Of a stretch of 64,000 bases of DNA, positions 17,385 through 26,584 are shown in pieces (the first letter of the stretch is position 1; the number at the start of each line of letters is the position of its first letter). The notes beneath the pieces are model-generated. The model searched no databases, had not been told where the DNA came from, and worked only from the letters and a program-made list of their open reading frames with translations. Origin of the DNA: CBDFNC01 sp965249895 (GTDB taxonomy: Bacteria; Pseudomonadota; Gammaproteobacteria; Enterobacterales; CBDFNC01); the NCBI GenBank assembly GCA_965249895.1, contig CBDFNC010000002.1, forward strand, positions 372,001 through 436,000, read 5' to 3'. The position numbers were made by a program, and so were the translations under genes.

Positions 17385-19049
17385 CTAAGCTGATTTCAGC
17401 ATGGTATTAAGATCGTCTTCGACATTGGATATCGGTGTCAGACCAAACTTCTCGTTGAGCACAGAAACCAGGTTGTCAGTTAAGAATGCAGGTACGCTTG
17501 GGCCGACGCGGATATTTTTCACACCAAGGGATAGCAAGGTGAGCAGGACCACGATGGCCTTTTGTTCAAACCAGCTCAGCACCATGCTTAACGGCAGCTC
17601 ATTAATATCGCAGTCGAATGCGTCAGCTAACGCCAGGGCAAGTTGGATGGCCGAGTAGGAGTCGTTACATTGGCCGATATCGAGTAAGCGGGGAATACCA
17701 TTGATATCTCCAAACTCCAGCTTATTAAATTTGAACTTACCGCAGGCCAGAGTCAGCAATAGGGTATCGTCTGGCGCTGCTTGAGCAAACTCGGTGTAAT
17801 AACTGCGTTCCGCTTTGTCACCGTCACAGCCACCCACCAGGAAGAAGTGCTTAATATTACCTGCTTTCACCTGTTCGATAACCGCAGGAGCCGCCGCCAT
17901 CAATGCGTTGCGACCAAAACCAACAGTGATGTGGTGAGGGATCTCGGCGTATGGGAAGCCGGACTGTGCCAAGGCGCTTTCGATCACCTGACTGAAATCA
18001 TCACCTTCAATATGTGTAACACCCGGCCAGCCGACGATGCTGCGAGTGAACAGGCGTTCGCCGTATTGGCCGACGTTGGGGTCTATCAGGCAGTTTGATG
18101 TCATTACGATGGGACCAGGAAAGGCTGCAAATTCTTTCTGCTGATTTTGCCAAGCGCTGCCGTAGTTACCCACCAGGTGAGGGTATTTTTTCAGCTCAGG
18201 ATAAGCGTGAGCGGGCAGCATTTCACCATTGGTGTAGACGTTAATACCTGCGCCCTGAGTTTGCTTAAGGATCATTTCCAGGTCACACAAGTCATGGCCG
18301 GACACTAAAATGGCTTTACCCGCCACGGTTTTTACGTTGACCTGAGTTGGCTCCGGATGGCCGAATTTATCGGTTTCACCTTTATCCAGGATGGCCATAA
18401 TGCGGTAATTCAATTGACCAATAGCCATAGCTGTGTCGAACAGTGGTTGCATCTCTTCAGGGTCGCTGGCGAGCCAGGCGAAGATGGTGTGAAATTCTCC
18501 GTCAATATCTGTATCAGTTTGACCCAGAACCTGGGCGTGCTCCCTATATGCCGCAGCCCCTTTTAAACCATAGAGACAGAGCAGACGCAGGCCGATAATA
18601 TCTTCACTGACCAGATCTTTTCCTCGGTTTACTGCCAGTGCAGGCGCCTGGGCTAACAATTCCTGATGGTCTTCAGCTATTACAAATGCAGCGGCGCCCT
18701 CCTGCTGGACGGGTTTTTGACCGGCCAAGACGCAGGCGGCTTCATATTTGGTTCTGAGCTGCTCACGGTATACATGAGCCTGTCTTGAGTAAGCTAGTAT
18801 GCGCTCAGGAACAAAGTTCACATTAGTTAAGGTGGAAAAAAACGCCTTTGGCACAAAACTGTCGATTTCAGCGTCGACTATGCCGAATTCACGGGCCTGA
18901 ATTGCGTAAAAAGAGGTGCCTTGTAAGGCGTAAATTAACAAGTCCTGTAAATCAGAAACTTCAGCCGTTTTACCACACATACCCTGAGAGTAGGCGCAGC
19001 CATCGGCAGCAGGTGTTCGAATTGTTTGCTCACATTGAATACAAAACAT
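17385..19049 (-). CDS. hcp: Hybrid-cluster protein (NO reductase / hydroxylamine reductase)
   Basis: 554 residues. The N-terminal Cys spacing C3-x2-C6-x11-C18-x6-C25 is the enterobacterial [2Fe-2S]-type arrangement rather than the short clostridial one. Downstream motifs such as VSGHDLCDLEMILKQT, SNCLIDPN and LVGGCDGDKAERSYYTEFA hold the ligands of the hybrid [4Fe-2S-2O] cluster. Hcp reduces nitric oxide (and hydroxylamine) in the anoxic cytoplasm and is involved in S-nitrosylation control. GGAGC lies just before the ATG. Upstream are a sigma-54-type promoter and three NorR-like sites. Confidence 0.96.
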   Translation of the reverse strand: MFCIQCEQTIRTPAADGCAYSQGMCGKTAEVSDLQDLLIYALQGTSFYAIQAREFGIVDAEIDSFVPKAFFSTLTNVNFVPERILAYSRQAHVYREQLRTKYEAACVLAGQKPVQQEGAAAFVIAEDHQELLAQAPALAVNRGKDLVSEDIIGLRLLCLYGLKGAAAYREHAQVLGQTDTDIDGEFHTIFAWLASDPEEMQPLFDTAMAIGQLNYRIMAILDKGETDKFGHPEPTQVNVKTVAGKAILVSGHDLCDLEMILKQTQGAGINVYTNGEMLPAHAYPELKKYPHLVGNYGSAWQNQQKEFAAFPGPIVMTSNCLIDPNVGQYGERLFTRSIVGWPGVTHIEGDDFSQVIESALAQSGFPYAEIPHHITVGFGRNALMAAAPAVIEQVKAGNIKHFFLVGGCDGDKAERSYYTEFAQAAPDDTLLLTLACGKFKFNKLEFGDINGIPRLLDIGQCNDSYSAIQLALALADAFDCDINELPLSMVLSWFEQKAIVVLLTLLSLGVKNIRVGPSVPAFLTDNLVSVLNEKFGLTPISNVEDDLNTMLKSA

Positions 19050-19106
19050 AAATGCTCCATTGCGTTTTTGTTAAGGCTTTAAGCCATTGTTATATGGAAC
19101 CTTAAT

Positions 19107-19122
19107 TGCAATAGGCGGGCCA
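19107..19122 (-). promoter_or_regulatory. Sigma-54 (-24/-12) promoter of hcp-hcr
   Basis: Read on the minus strand, TGGCCCGCCTATTGCA matches the TGGC-N8/9-TTGCA consensus, with GG and GC at the required spacing, about 58-73 bases before the hcp start. Confidence 0.75.
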
Positions 19123-19176
19123 ATAATATAATCACTTGTTTTTTATGTGGTTTTGATTATTTGCGAGGATTCGGGT

Positions 19177-19231
19177 GTAACTATGACAGTCTCGTGAGAG
19201 TGTCATAGTTACTCATTGGTGTCATTATGAC
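19177..19231 (-). promoter_or_regulatory. Three NorR-like enhancer sites upstream of hcp
   Basis: GTAACTATGAC (19177-19187), GTCATAGTTAC (19202-19212) and GTCATTATGAC (19221-19231). The third is a perfect GTCA-N3-TGAC; the first two are one mismatch away and form a perfect inverted repeat with each other. Centres are 25 and 19 bp apart, 55-110 bp upstream of the -24 box. E. coli norVW also has three NorR sites. Confidence 0.7.
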
Positions 19232-19328
19232 ACCATTTTGAGCGGGTAAGGTGCTGATTTATAGTTCGATGGCTTAATATTCGCCGCAGTTCGTTCCGGT
19301 AACTTTTCTTCCAGAAGAAGCGGGTTGC

Positions 19329-20228
19329 TTAAGCGGCAACCAGCTTGTTTAGTTCGCGATGGACCCTTTCTATGGTTGGAACCAGCACTGCTTTTTGTGT
19401 CGCCATATTGATCAGGTTTGCGTAGATACTTTCTATTTCGAGTGGCTGATTATTGTCGTAATCTATTTTCATGCTAAAAAATGCATCTCTGTATTGCTCT
19501 GCAGAGAGCCGGTCAAGTAAATTTTCGATCGAGTCATGTTCTAGAGTTACCGAGTATGCCCTAGCTACACGGATCACTTCATTGGCAATTTGGCGAATGA
19601 GCTGACGAGAGTCGGCGTCCTGGCTTAGCCCATACATAGATTGATTATGCAGGACAGAAATGCCGTTGCATGCCGCATTGATCATCAGCTTAGGAAATCG
19701 GGTTTGTAAGATATTCGGCTTACATTCAACACTGTCAAAGACATTCATCATCAAATGATGGAGGTCGTTATCTTCCCTTGCTTTATCTAGCCTGGCATAG
19801 ATGAAGTTCAGCGCGTCATTTTGCAGCTCGATACGTTTATCCGCATGCATGGTTACTTTGATATGGCTAACTGCCCCAATAATGGTATTGCTAGGGCCAA
19901 CCCACTGAAACAGGTGATCTTCTTCCTGAATACCATTTTGCAGTAAGACGATTTTCTTGTTTTTTAGATGGCTAAGCTGAGGAAATAGCTGAGGGTTCTG
20001 AACTGTTTTTGTGGTAAGAATAATAATATCGCCACTGATATCTTGCGCATGGGTGATGATATTCTTATAAGGCACACAGAAGTCCTGATGCCCAATCACG
20101 ATGAGTTGTCTTGTTTTCCGTAATAGGCTTTTTTCTCTTACCAGCAGCTGAACGTCATGGCCTGCTTTGAGTAATTTAGCCGCAATAAACCCGCCAATTG
20201 CGCCAACGCCAATAATCGTCACTTTCAT
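19329..20228 (-). CDS. Ketopantoate reductase (ApbA/PanE) family oxidoreductase
   Basis: 299 residues from ATG 20228 (MKVTIIGVGAIGG), with the Rossmann motif GVGAIGGFIAAKL at the extreme N-terminus. The middle carries the family NGIQEEDHL and the C-terminal helical domain has KLMINAACNGISVL, containing the usual Lys/Asn positions. It may be panE or one of the many ApbA paralogues; specificity cannot be told from sequence alone. No operon partner; an IS1634 element begins about 200 bases upstream. Confidence 0.8.
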   Translation of the reverse strand: MKVTIIGVGAIGGFIAAKLLKAGHDVQLLVREKSLLRKTRQLIVIGHQDFCVPYKNIITHAQDISGDIIILTTKTVQNPQLFPQLSHLKNKKIVLLQNGIQEEDHLFQWVGPSNTIIGAVSHIKVTMHADKRIELQNDALNFIYARLDKAREDNDLHHLMMNVFDSVECKPNILQTRFPKLMINAACNGISVLHNQSMYGLSQDADSRQLIRQIANEVIRVARAYSVTLEHDSIENLLDRLSAEQYRDAFFSMKIDYDNNQPLEIESIYANLINMATQKAVLVPTIERVHRELNKLVAA

Positions 20229-20429
20229 CATCTTTACCACTGTTTACTTTATCATCAGGAGGATATCGGCTCAGGTGTCAAAAGTGAAATGAAAATCGAT
20301 AATTTTAACCAGGTGACGTTATAGCCGACATTCCGCACCATTTTCATCTCACCTAGATAATTTAAAAATGTGATCTATCTCACTTTAGCGTGTCCAATGT
20401 CTGAAAGATCACAGAAACTATAGCCAAAA

Positions 20430-22209
20430 GATCACAAGCCTCTGACCGCTGCCATGGCACAATCGTCCCAGGATATGTATTAACGGGGAGCGCTATGGCC
20501 GCCATCAACACCAGCATTAAATCGGGACAGATCCGGGTTGAAACTCTCGGCCACCATGGCCTGGTTGCCGGCTTCGTCGACAAGCTCAAACTGGTCGAAC
20601 GCATCGACGCCAGACTGCCGGTGTCCAAACAGCATGGCTCCAAGCTCAGCCATGGCCAGCGTATCAAGGCCATGATCATCAACGGCCTGGGCTTCACTCA
20701 GAACCCCATTTATCTATCGCCCCAGTTTTTTGAAGACAAAGCGGTTTCCCTGTTATTTGGCGAAGGTGTCAAGGCCGCCCAGTTGAACGATGACGCGCTG
20801 GGCCGTACCCTGGACGCCTGTTACGAATACGGTGTCACTGCGCTGCTCGCCGAGATTGCCAATGAGATCCACCAGGAATTCACCCCGCCCGGTAGACGGC
20901 AAACCCTCCGGTTGGACAGCACCAGCTTCAAATTAGTGGGCGAGTATGATCTCGAACACCTTTACCTGGAAGGCGAGTCCAGACCGCCCTTGCCCAAGCA
21001 GGGCTACTCCAAAGATCACCGGCCGGATCTCAAACAACTCGTCTTGTCCCTGATCGTCAGCGGTCCGGCGGACTTACCGATCTGGAGCGAAGGCCTGGAC
21101 GGCAACAGCCAGGACAAAGCCAGCTTCCACGCCACCCTAGCCAAACTCCAGTCCTTCCGCCAAGCACTGGAGAACAGCCCGGAGCTGCTGGTTATTGCGG
21201 ATTCGGCGCTCTACGTCCACGGAAAACTGCTGACAGCGGCCTACCTCTGGGTCACTCGGGCGCCAGAAAGCGTAAAAGCGGTCAAACTCCTGGTCGAGGC
21301 CGATACCAGTGACTTCGCCTGGCAGCCGCTGGAACAAGGTTATCAAGGTGTCTTGCTGGGCCAGGTGGAGCGCGGGCTGAAGCAGCAGTGGCTGCTGGTC
21401 CACTCCAGCCAGGCCGAGCAAAGAGAGTGTCGCACTCTGGACAAGCGCATCGCCAAAGCCGGGGCCGAAGCGGAAAGCCAGGCCCGCAAACTGGCCGGGC
21501 AGGCCTTTGCCTGCAAACAAGACGCGCGCAACGCGGCGGCGCAGTTTGAGCGTAAACTCAAATACCACCGGCTTAGTCACGTTGAGGTCAGCGAGGTGAA
21601 AAAACACGCAGGTCGTGGTCGGCCGAAAAAAGACGCCGAGCCTGAGGTGTCGCACTACCGGCTCGAACTTGAGTCGACTCCCTGCCAGGACAAGATCCGG
21701 CCGCACCGTAACAAGCTGGGCCGTTTCGTGCTGGCGACCAATGAACTGGGCAACCAGGAGGTCGCTGGCCTGCTCGCCGCCTACAAATCGCAACAAGGGG
21801 TCGAGCGGGGTTTCCGCCTGATCAAAGACCCCCAGTTTCACCTCAATGGGGTGTTCTTGAAAAAGCCGGAGCGGATCGAGGCGTTGATGATGGTGATGAC
21901 GCTGTGCCTGATGGTGTACAACGCAGGCCAATACCAATTGCGGGAAAACCTGAAAACAGCAGATGAAACCGTGCTTAACCAAGTGGGCAAGCCCACCGCC
22001 ACCCCGACGATGAGGTGGATCTTCCAACGGATGAACGGGATCCACTTAGTGAATGCGCCAGGGCTAGCTGCCTGCGTCACTGGGTTGACGGAAGAAAAGG
22101 AGAAAATCCTCCGCCTGTGCGGTAAAGAGATAGCGCGGCTCTACCAGTTGGAATGAGCGGCGGAAAAGAAAAACACATACTGTGCCCCGGCGCGGTAGGC
22201 TTGGTGATC
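20430..22209 (+). mobile_element. IS1634-family insertion sequence
   Basis: One transposase gene flanked by imperfect inverted ends. The left end GATCACAAGCCTCTGACCGC (20430) aligns with the reverse complement of the right end, GATCACCAAGCCTACCGC, continuing through GCC..GGCACA; the right end is at about 22209. Length is about 1.78 kb. No flanking direct repeat was visible; this family often makes long or variable ones. G+C is higher than the surrounding DNA. Confidence 0.75.
20495..22156 (+). CDS. IS1634-family transposase (DDE type)
   Basis: 553 residues. N-terminal DUF4277-like domain (HHGLVAGFVDKLKLVERIDARLP) and a DDE transposase core with DSTSF, VIADSALY and the C-terminal GVERGFRLIKDP segment that supplies the catalytic Glu region. 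The reading frame is complete, so the element may still be active. Long antisense frames over this gene are composition artefacts. Confidence 0.92.
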   Translation: MAAINTSIKSGQIRVETLGHHGLVAGFVDKLKLVERIDARLPVSKQHGSKLSHGQRIKAMIINGLGFTQNPIYLSPQFFEDKAVSLLFGEGVKAAQLNDDALGRTLDACYEYGVTALLAEIANEIHQEFTPPGRRQTLRLDSTSFKLVGEYDLEHLYLEGESRPPLPKQGYSKDHRPDLKQLVLSLIVSGPADLPIWSEGLDGNSQDKASFHATLAKLQSFRQALENSPELLVIADSALYVHGKLLTAAYLWVTRAPESVKAVKLLVEADTSDFAWQPLEQGYQGVLLGQVERGLKQQWLLVHSSQAEQRECRTLDKRIAKAGAEAESQARKLAGQAFACKQDARNAAAQFERKLKYHRLSHVEVSEVKKHAGRGRPKKDAEPEVSHYRLELESTPCQDKIRPHRNKLGRFVLATNELGNQEVAGLLAAYKSQQGVERGFRLIKDPQFHLNGVFLKKPERIEALMMVMTLCLMVYNAGQYQLRENLKTADETVLNQVGKPTATPTMRWIFQRMNGIHLVNAPGLAACVTGLTEEKEKILRLCGKEIARLYQLE

Positions 22210-22346
22210 CCGAAATTTAAGACTGCCGCTTCTGGCTTAGGTGGAGAGACGGTTCAGAGGGCTGGCGACAACGCCTGGGCGAGAAAATAATGCTGCCAGC
22301 ATAAATCGCTGCGAAATGTCGGTTATAGGTAATTACTCGAAGTTAC

Positions 22347-22787
22347 TTATGGTCTATTTGGTACCCTCACGCGACGTGAGCTGTTAATAAATGATTGATA
22401 TTGTCCAGACAATCGCAATTGTCTTAAGCCATTGTTAAACGTCTGCATCAGTTTTTCGCTGCTTATATTTTCTTTGGAAAAAATAAGCAGGCTGGATACG
22501 GAAAATAAAGGCTTATGGTGATGGGTTAATTTTGCACTCTCAGGCCTGTATTCCCATGAAGCGGAAGCATCCCATCTACCGGAGACAACCTCAAGGTAGG
22601 ACAGTTTCCAGGGAAAAAAGCCATATTCGACCGTTATTCCCTCTAACGCGAATGCTTCACTGAGAATGTGAAGGGCCACACCTTTGTGCTTTAAATACGC
22701 CGACATATAGGGAGGGAACTCTCCCGTAGCGATACGAATCGTTTCCGCGGCAAAAGCAGACAGCGATAAGCAAAGGTTGCTACCCAA
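22347..22787 (-). pseudogene. Amino-acid-type periplasmic binding protein, internally deleted
   Basis: The start resembles a clipped signal peptide (LCLSLSAFAAETI) followed by the SBP_bac_3-like pattern IRIATGEFPPYMSAYLKHKGVALHILSEAF and KPLFSVSSLLIFSKENIS. It then jumps to the C-terminal LMQTFNNGLRQLRLSGQYQSFI. About 80-100 residues of the second lobe are missing, and no ATG or full signal peptide is present (TTG start only). A remnant of an extracytoplasmic solute receptor rather than a working protein. Confidence 0.65.
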
Positions 22788-22949
22788 AACAGGGTAAGTC
22801 GAGGTTTCAAAACCGATGTGGCCTATATATGCTAGCTAGTGCCCGTCCTGAAACTCAACTATTTATTCTTCCGTCATATTCTTAGCATCCAAGCTCGTCG
22901 TTTTACGAAAGCTTAAAGTTAGTCACTACTATCACAGCGAACTCAGTCA

Positions 22950-23115
22950 TTTTCAGCTTGCCTGGTATGGTCCGACATCTCGGTCCAGTGTCTTTTAGCG
23001 CACACCGAGATCGTGGTAAAGCCGCTGGACCGAGTGTCGGACCATCCAGATGTCGGACCACCACGTGTGAGGGAATGACAGTATCGGCGTTTCAGGATGG
23101 ACACTAGCAATGTTG
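22950..23115. repeat. Dispersed repeat, copy B
   Basis: Contains GCCGCTGGACCGAGTGTCGG, then ACCATCCAGAT.TCGGACCACC and a tail GTTTCAGGATGGA.ACTAGC, shared with copy C at 46831-46957 and partly with copy A at about 3003. Internal TCGGACCATCC / TGGTCCGACAT similarity gives it hairpin potential. No coding content. Confidence 0.65.
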
Positions 23116-23326
23116 CCCTTTGCACATGGTGTATTGATTATACCAACAGAGAAAACTGCTGTAGGAAAAACCAAGGTGAAAGGTAGCCGTGTTTACTTTC
23201 TCGGAAAGATGAGAACTTGGGTAGGAGCTACAATAGTATCAAAATATAGAATAGTGAATCCTAATTGACGCATCTAATAAAAAGAAACTGTGAAGGTTAA
23301 ACTATGCGTAAATCTTAGGAGGTGTT

Positions 23327-23926
23327 ATGTCTGTATTTATTGCTATGTGCATGTTTTCGCTATCCATGTCTATTTCTCCTGGCCCGGTCAATCTGATCAC
23401 CTTATCGACCGGAGTCAATCATGGGTTTAAAAAAGCGATCCCTTTTGTGTCTGGGGCGACGATAGGGTTTACGTTATTGCTGGTGTTGGTGGGCCTGGGT
23501 TTGGCCAGCCTGGCCGAGCAAAACCAGTTACTGTTTCATTGGCTCGGGTATGCCGGAGCAGGGTTTATTTGTTATATGGGTTATAAAGTGGCGACATCTA
23601 AACCCGAGATTGAGGTGAAATCCCAGGACCTGCCGTCTTTTTATCAGGGCTTTTTGCTGCAGTGGTTAAACCCAAAGGCATGGATTGCTTGTCTTTCCGG
23701 TGTATCAGCATTTAATTTAGCGGACTCCAACACTATGTTAGCGTTGTTTGTCAGCCTGTATTTCGCCATATGTTATGTGTCTATGGCTAGTTGGGCGCTG
23801 GTAGGAGATCGGATAAATCGATTACTGACGAGCCCCAGGCATTTACGTGTTTTTAATGCTGTTATGGGAGGAGGCCTGATTGGAGTTGCTTTTTACCTGA
23901 TATTTTTACAGCTTAACAACCTGTAA
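23327..23926 (+). CDS. LysE/RhtB-family amino-acid exporter
   Basis: 199 residues, six predicted membrane helices, with the family start SISPGPVNLITLSTGVNHGFKKAIPFVSGATIGF and the conserved GAGFICYMGYKV and LQWLNPKAWI. An inner-membrane exporter of amino acids or their derivatives; substrate not assignable. Strong ribosome-binding site AGGAGGTGTT directly before the ATG. Monocistronic. Confidence 0.9.
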   Translation: MSVFIAMCMFSLSMSISPGPVNLITLSTGVNHGFKKAIPFVSGATIGFTLLLVLVGLGLASLAEQNQLLFHWLGYAGAGFICYMGYKVATSKPEIEVKSQDLPSFYQGFLLQWLNPKAWIACLSGVSAFNLADSNTMLALFVSLYFAICYVSMASWALVGDRINRLLTSPRHLRVFNAVMGGGLIGVAFYLIFLQLNNL

Positions 23927-24107
23927 TTAAGTGCTTGTTAATGGTAGCGCTTGCCCTGATGAATTAACCAACCACCAATATGGCGGCCCTTTGGGTCGTG
24001 GTGGGTCCAGTGGACTAATCCCCTCTTATCGTTCCATTCGTAGACGCAAAAAAAGCAACCCGATCACCTGATTTCAGCGTGTCGATCCGTGGGGCCAGGT
24101 CTATATT

Positions 24108-24439
24108 GTGGGCGATCAGCAGGGTTGTAGCATCTTTGTAAAACTGGATCAGTTTGCTGAGCAGGATAACAAACAGCTGCGTATTGATACGGGTAGCGCA
24201 GCATGGTCGCCAGGGTTTGGCGGGCTCGAGGTGATGCCATTAGATGAATTCGAACACGAGCACGTTGCTTTGCTGAAGTGGCCTGCTGGCGAGAGGTTTC
24301 AGCCACCTTTCGAGATGAACATGGACGCTATCCTGCCGGTAGCTGGATACGAAGCACGCATATGAGTGAGCACTATCCGTTTGTGGAGGAAGAAACCATT
24401 ATTCTGGTAAGGACCGGGCATTTACCCATTGAAATATAG
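24108..24439 (+). pseudogene. ChrR-type cupin protein, internally deleted and frameshifted
   Basis: The first frame begins GDQQGCSIFVKLDQF and runs through WSPGFGGLEVMPLDEFEHEHVALLKWPAGERFQP, typical of ChrR-like cupins. It should then continue into the metal-binding cupin motif. Instead a deletion shifts the frame, and the proper C-terminus DEHGRYPAGSWIRSTHMSEHYPFVEEETIILVRTGHLP is found in another frame, stopping at 24437-24439. The metal-binding histidine block between the two pieces is lost. Confidence 0.75.
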
Positions 24440-24546
24440 CGCCTGAGCCGCGGACATAACGATAAGGGACTTGCTGCAATGAGAGAAAATCAGTTATTGG
24501 GAGCAGGAGATCCCCTATGTGACGGGCAGCACATAGGGAGAAGTGT

Positions 24547-25548
24547 TTATAGACTTGCCAGGGCTTTTTTCACTTTTGCCGCGACTTCCGGAGATACCCA
24601 GGGAGTCCAGGTGTCAGCGTAGTTGTTCAGAAAGTGCTCCATGGCGAACTCTCCATCGGCCTGATTGTCTTCCATCCAGGCCAGTAATTTGCTCATTTGT
24701 ATATTTTCGAACGCGTGTTTACCCAGGTATTCCGTGGCCTGAGGTGCACGCTTGGCAAAACCTTCCGTGACTATGGTCTGAACCGGGGAGGAAGGGAACA
24801 TAGTCACTTTAGGGTTGGCGCAGTCATTGCTGGCGATACAATCACGGAAGTGCTCTTCATCTATGCCTGAGCCAAAATCGACTTTGACCATCTTATATTT
24901 ACCAAGCACAGCCGTCGGCGCCCAGTAATAACCAAACCAGGCTTGTTTCCTGTCGTACGCTCTGGCGATGGAGCCTGACAGGGCTGCGCCTGAGCCAGGA
25001 TCCAGCAGTTCAAAGCCAGCATCATCGAGTTTCAGTGCATTATAGATATTGCCGCCGGTGATCTGACAGGTCCAGCCGGCTGGACAACCCATAAAGGCTG
25101 AGCGTTCAGGATCTTCCGGATGGGTAAAGAGTTTGGCGTTGGCTATCACGCCTTGAATGGTTGCTAGGCTTGGGTCCTTGTCCACCATATACTGAGGAAC
25201 CCAAAAACCTTCCTCGCCACCATCGGAAAGAGACCGGCCAGCAATACGCAGGCGCTTGTCAGCCACACCTTTATCCAGTGAATCTTTAATAAAGTTGGTC
25301 CACATTTCCGGCGCGATATCCGGCTGGCCTTTTTCTATCATGGATGTGCTGGTGGGCATAGAATCACCCGGGACTAACTCGGCGTCACAATCATAGCCGT
25401 GTTCCAGAATAAATTTATCGACATTGGCCATCAGGCTGGCTGAGTTCCAGTTCATATCCGCGATGGTCACTTTCCCGCAGTCGCCGGCGTGAGCCTGAAA
25501 AGAGGCGCTGGCGAGGAATAACACCGACGTGGCTAGTTTTGCAGTCAT
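24547..25548 (-). CDS. Glycine betaine/proline ABC transporter substrate-binding protein (ProX/OpuAC family)
   Basis: 333 residues with a signal peptide (cleavage about QAHAG). Mature protein starts DCGKVTIADMNWNSASL and has the family blocks EMWTNF, GCPAGWTCQ and FGYYWAPT, including aromatic residues likely to form the quaternary-amine cage. Periplasmic receptor for glycine betaine, choline or a related compound, serving osmoprotection or methylamine uptake. No permease or ATPase genes are beside it, so it is an orphan receptor here. Confidence 0.88.
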   Translation of the reverse strand: MTAKLATSVLFLASASFQAHAGDCGKVTIADMNWNSASLMANVDKFILEHGYDCDAELVPGDSMPTSTSMIEKGQPDIAPEMWTNFIKDSLDKGVADKRLRIAGRSLSDGGEEGFWVPQYMVDKDPSLATIQGVIANAKLFTHPEDPERSAFMGCPAGWTCQITGGNIYNALKLDDAGFELLDPGSGAALSGSIARAYDRKQAWFGYYWAPTAVLGKYKMVKVDFGSGIDEEHFRDCIASNDCANPKVTMFPSSPVQTIVTEGFAKRAPQATEYLGKHAFENIQMSKLLAWMEDNQADGEFAMEHFLNNYADTWTPWVSPEVAAKVKKALASL

Positions 25549-25930
25549 AAGTAATACCCTTTAATTATGTTTATTGGTGGTAGAAGAAAATAACGGTGAC
25601 AAAAAAGGCGTATGTAATTGTATGTTTTTATTGAATTGTATCGTAAAAATCACAGTAGCTCTAATTTCTGATAAATGGGTTACTAGGTGTGGTTTGCTCC
25701 CCCCTTCGATGAAGGCCAGCCATTATACTGCTGAGCCCAGTGGCGGTATAGCAAGCTGGTAATGACAGGGGCGATTTGATAGTGGAGACTAACTCACGGC
25801 GCTACCTGCCATGTATCGGTCACTTTATCGCCTCGACGGATAAATGTTCAATCCGTCTTGAGAGGGCATATTATCTGTGCTTATTTTTGTTAAACTCAAT
25901 GTCCTTAAATTGGCTTAGGCGGGAGTATAT

Positions 25931-26563
25931 ATGGAGCGATTTTTGCTATTTGACTGGGATGGCTGTTTGGCAAATACCTTGCCACAGTGGTACCTGTCAC
26001 TGGAAAGTGGGTTGGCAGAGTTCGGTATTGAGGCAGATGAAAGTGCCATCAAATCCGCCTTTCATCATTGGGAGCAGCTTGAAAAATTGGGCATAGATAA
26101 TATGGAAGCCTTTGTACAGGTGGTTTACAGCCAGGTGCAAGAAAACTTGCTATCAACCAAGTTGATGGATGGCGCCGAGGAACTGCTTTCTGAGTTAGGC
26201 GATCAGCGGTTTAATTTGGCCATAGTGACTTCTAACAGCAAACAGAATGTACTCCCGGTATTGGAAAATTTAGGCCTGGTTAATGCGTTTAAGGCCATAG
26301 TGACGAAAGAGAATGTCAGCCAGTTAAAACCGGACCCAGAGCCTTTATTATTGGCGATGGACCAGTTGGCGGCCGACAGTACTAAGACCTGGATGATAGG
26401 AGATGCTAAACCGGATATTGTGGCCGGCAAGTCTGTTGGGGTTGGCACCGTCTTGTATTCACCGGCAATAAACCAGGAGTTTTATGCAGATCTTGATTTG
26501 GGGTGCTTTGGCGCCGACCACAAGATTTCACATTTGAGTCAATTGCTCGATATTACCCGTTAA
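25931..26563 (+). CDS. HAD-superfamily hydrolase, phosphoglycolate-phosphatase-like
   Basis: 210 residues. HAD motif I is DWDGC near the N-terminus, motif II TSNSKQ, motif III Lys in LKPDPEP, and motif IV GDAKPDIVAG. A helical cap between motifs I and II places it in subclass I (Gph/PgmB-like). It would hydrolyse a small phosphoester; substrate unknown. GGGAG precedes the ATG by five bases. Confidence 0.85.
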   Translation: MERFLLFDWDGCLANTLPQWYLSLESGLAEFGIEADESAIKSAFHHWEQLEKLGIDNMEAFVQVVYSQVQENLLSTKLMDGAEELLSELGDQRFNLAIVTSNSKQNVLPVLENLGLVNAFKAIVTKENVSQLKPDPEPLLLAMDQLAADSTKTWMIGDAKPDIVAGKSVGVGTVLYSPAINQEFYADLDLGCFGADHKISHLSQLLDITR

Positions 26564-26584
26564 AGCGCAGTGCTGGATCCCAGC

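Noticed and set aside
20380..20430. Target-site duplication of the IS1634 element
   Set aside because: Sequences flanking both proposed ends were compared by eye and no direct repeat was found; the family can create long ones that I could have missed.
21137..22045. 302-residue antisense frame
   Set aside because: Lies entirely opposite the IS1634 transposase; a consequence of its high G+C, no family resemblance.
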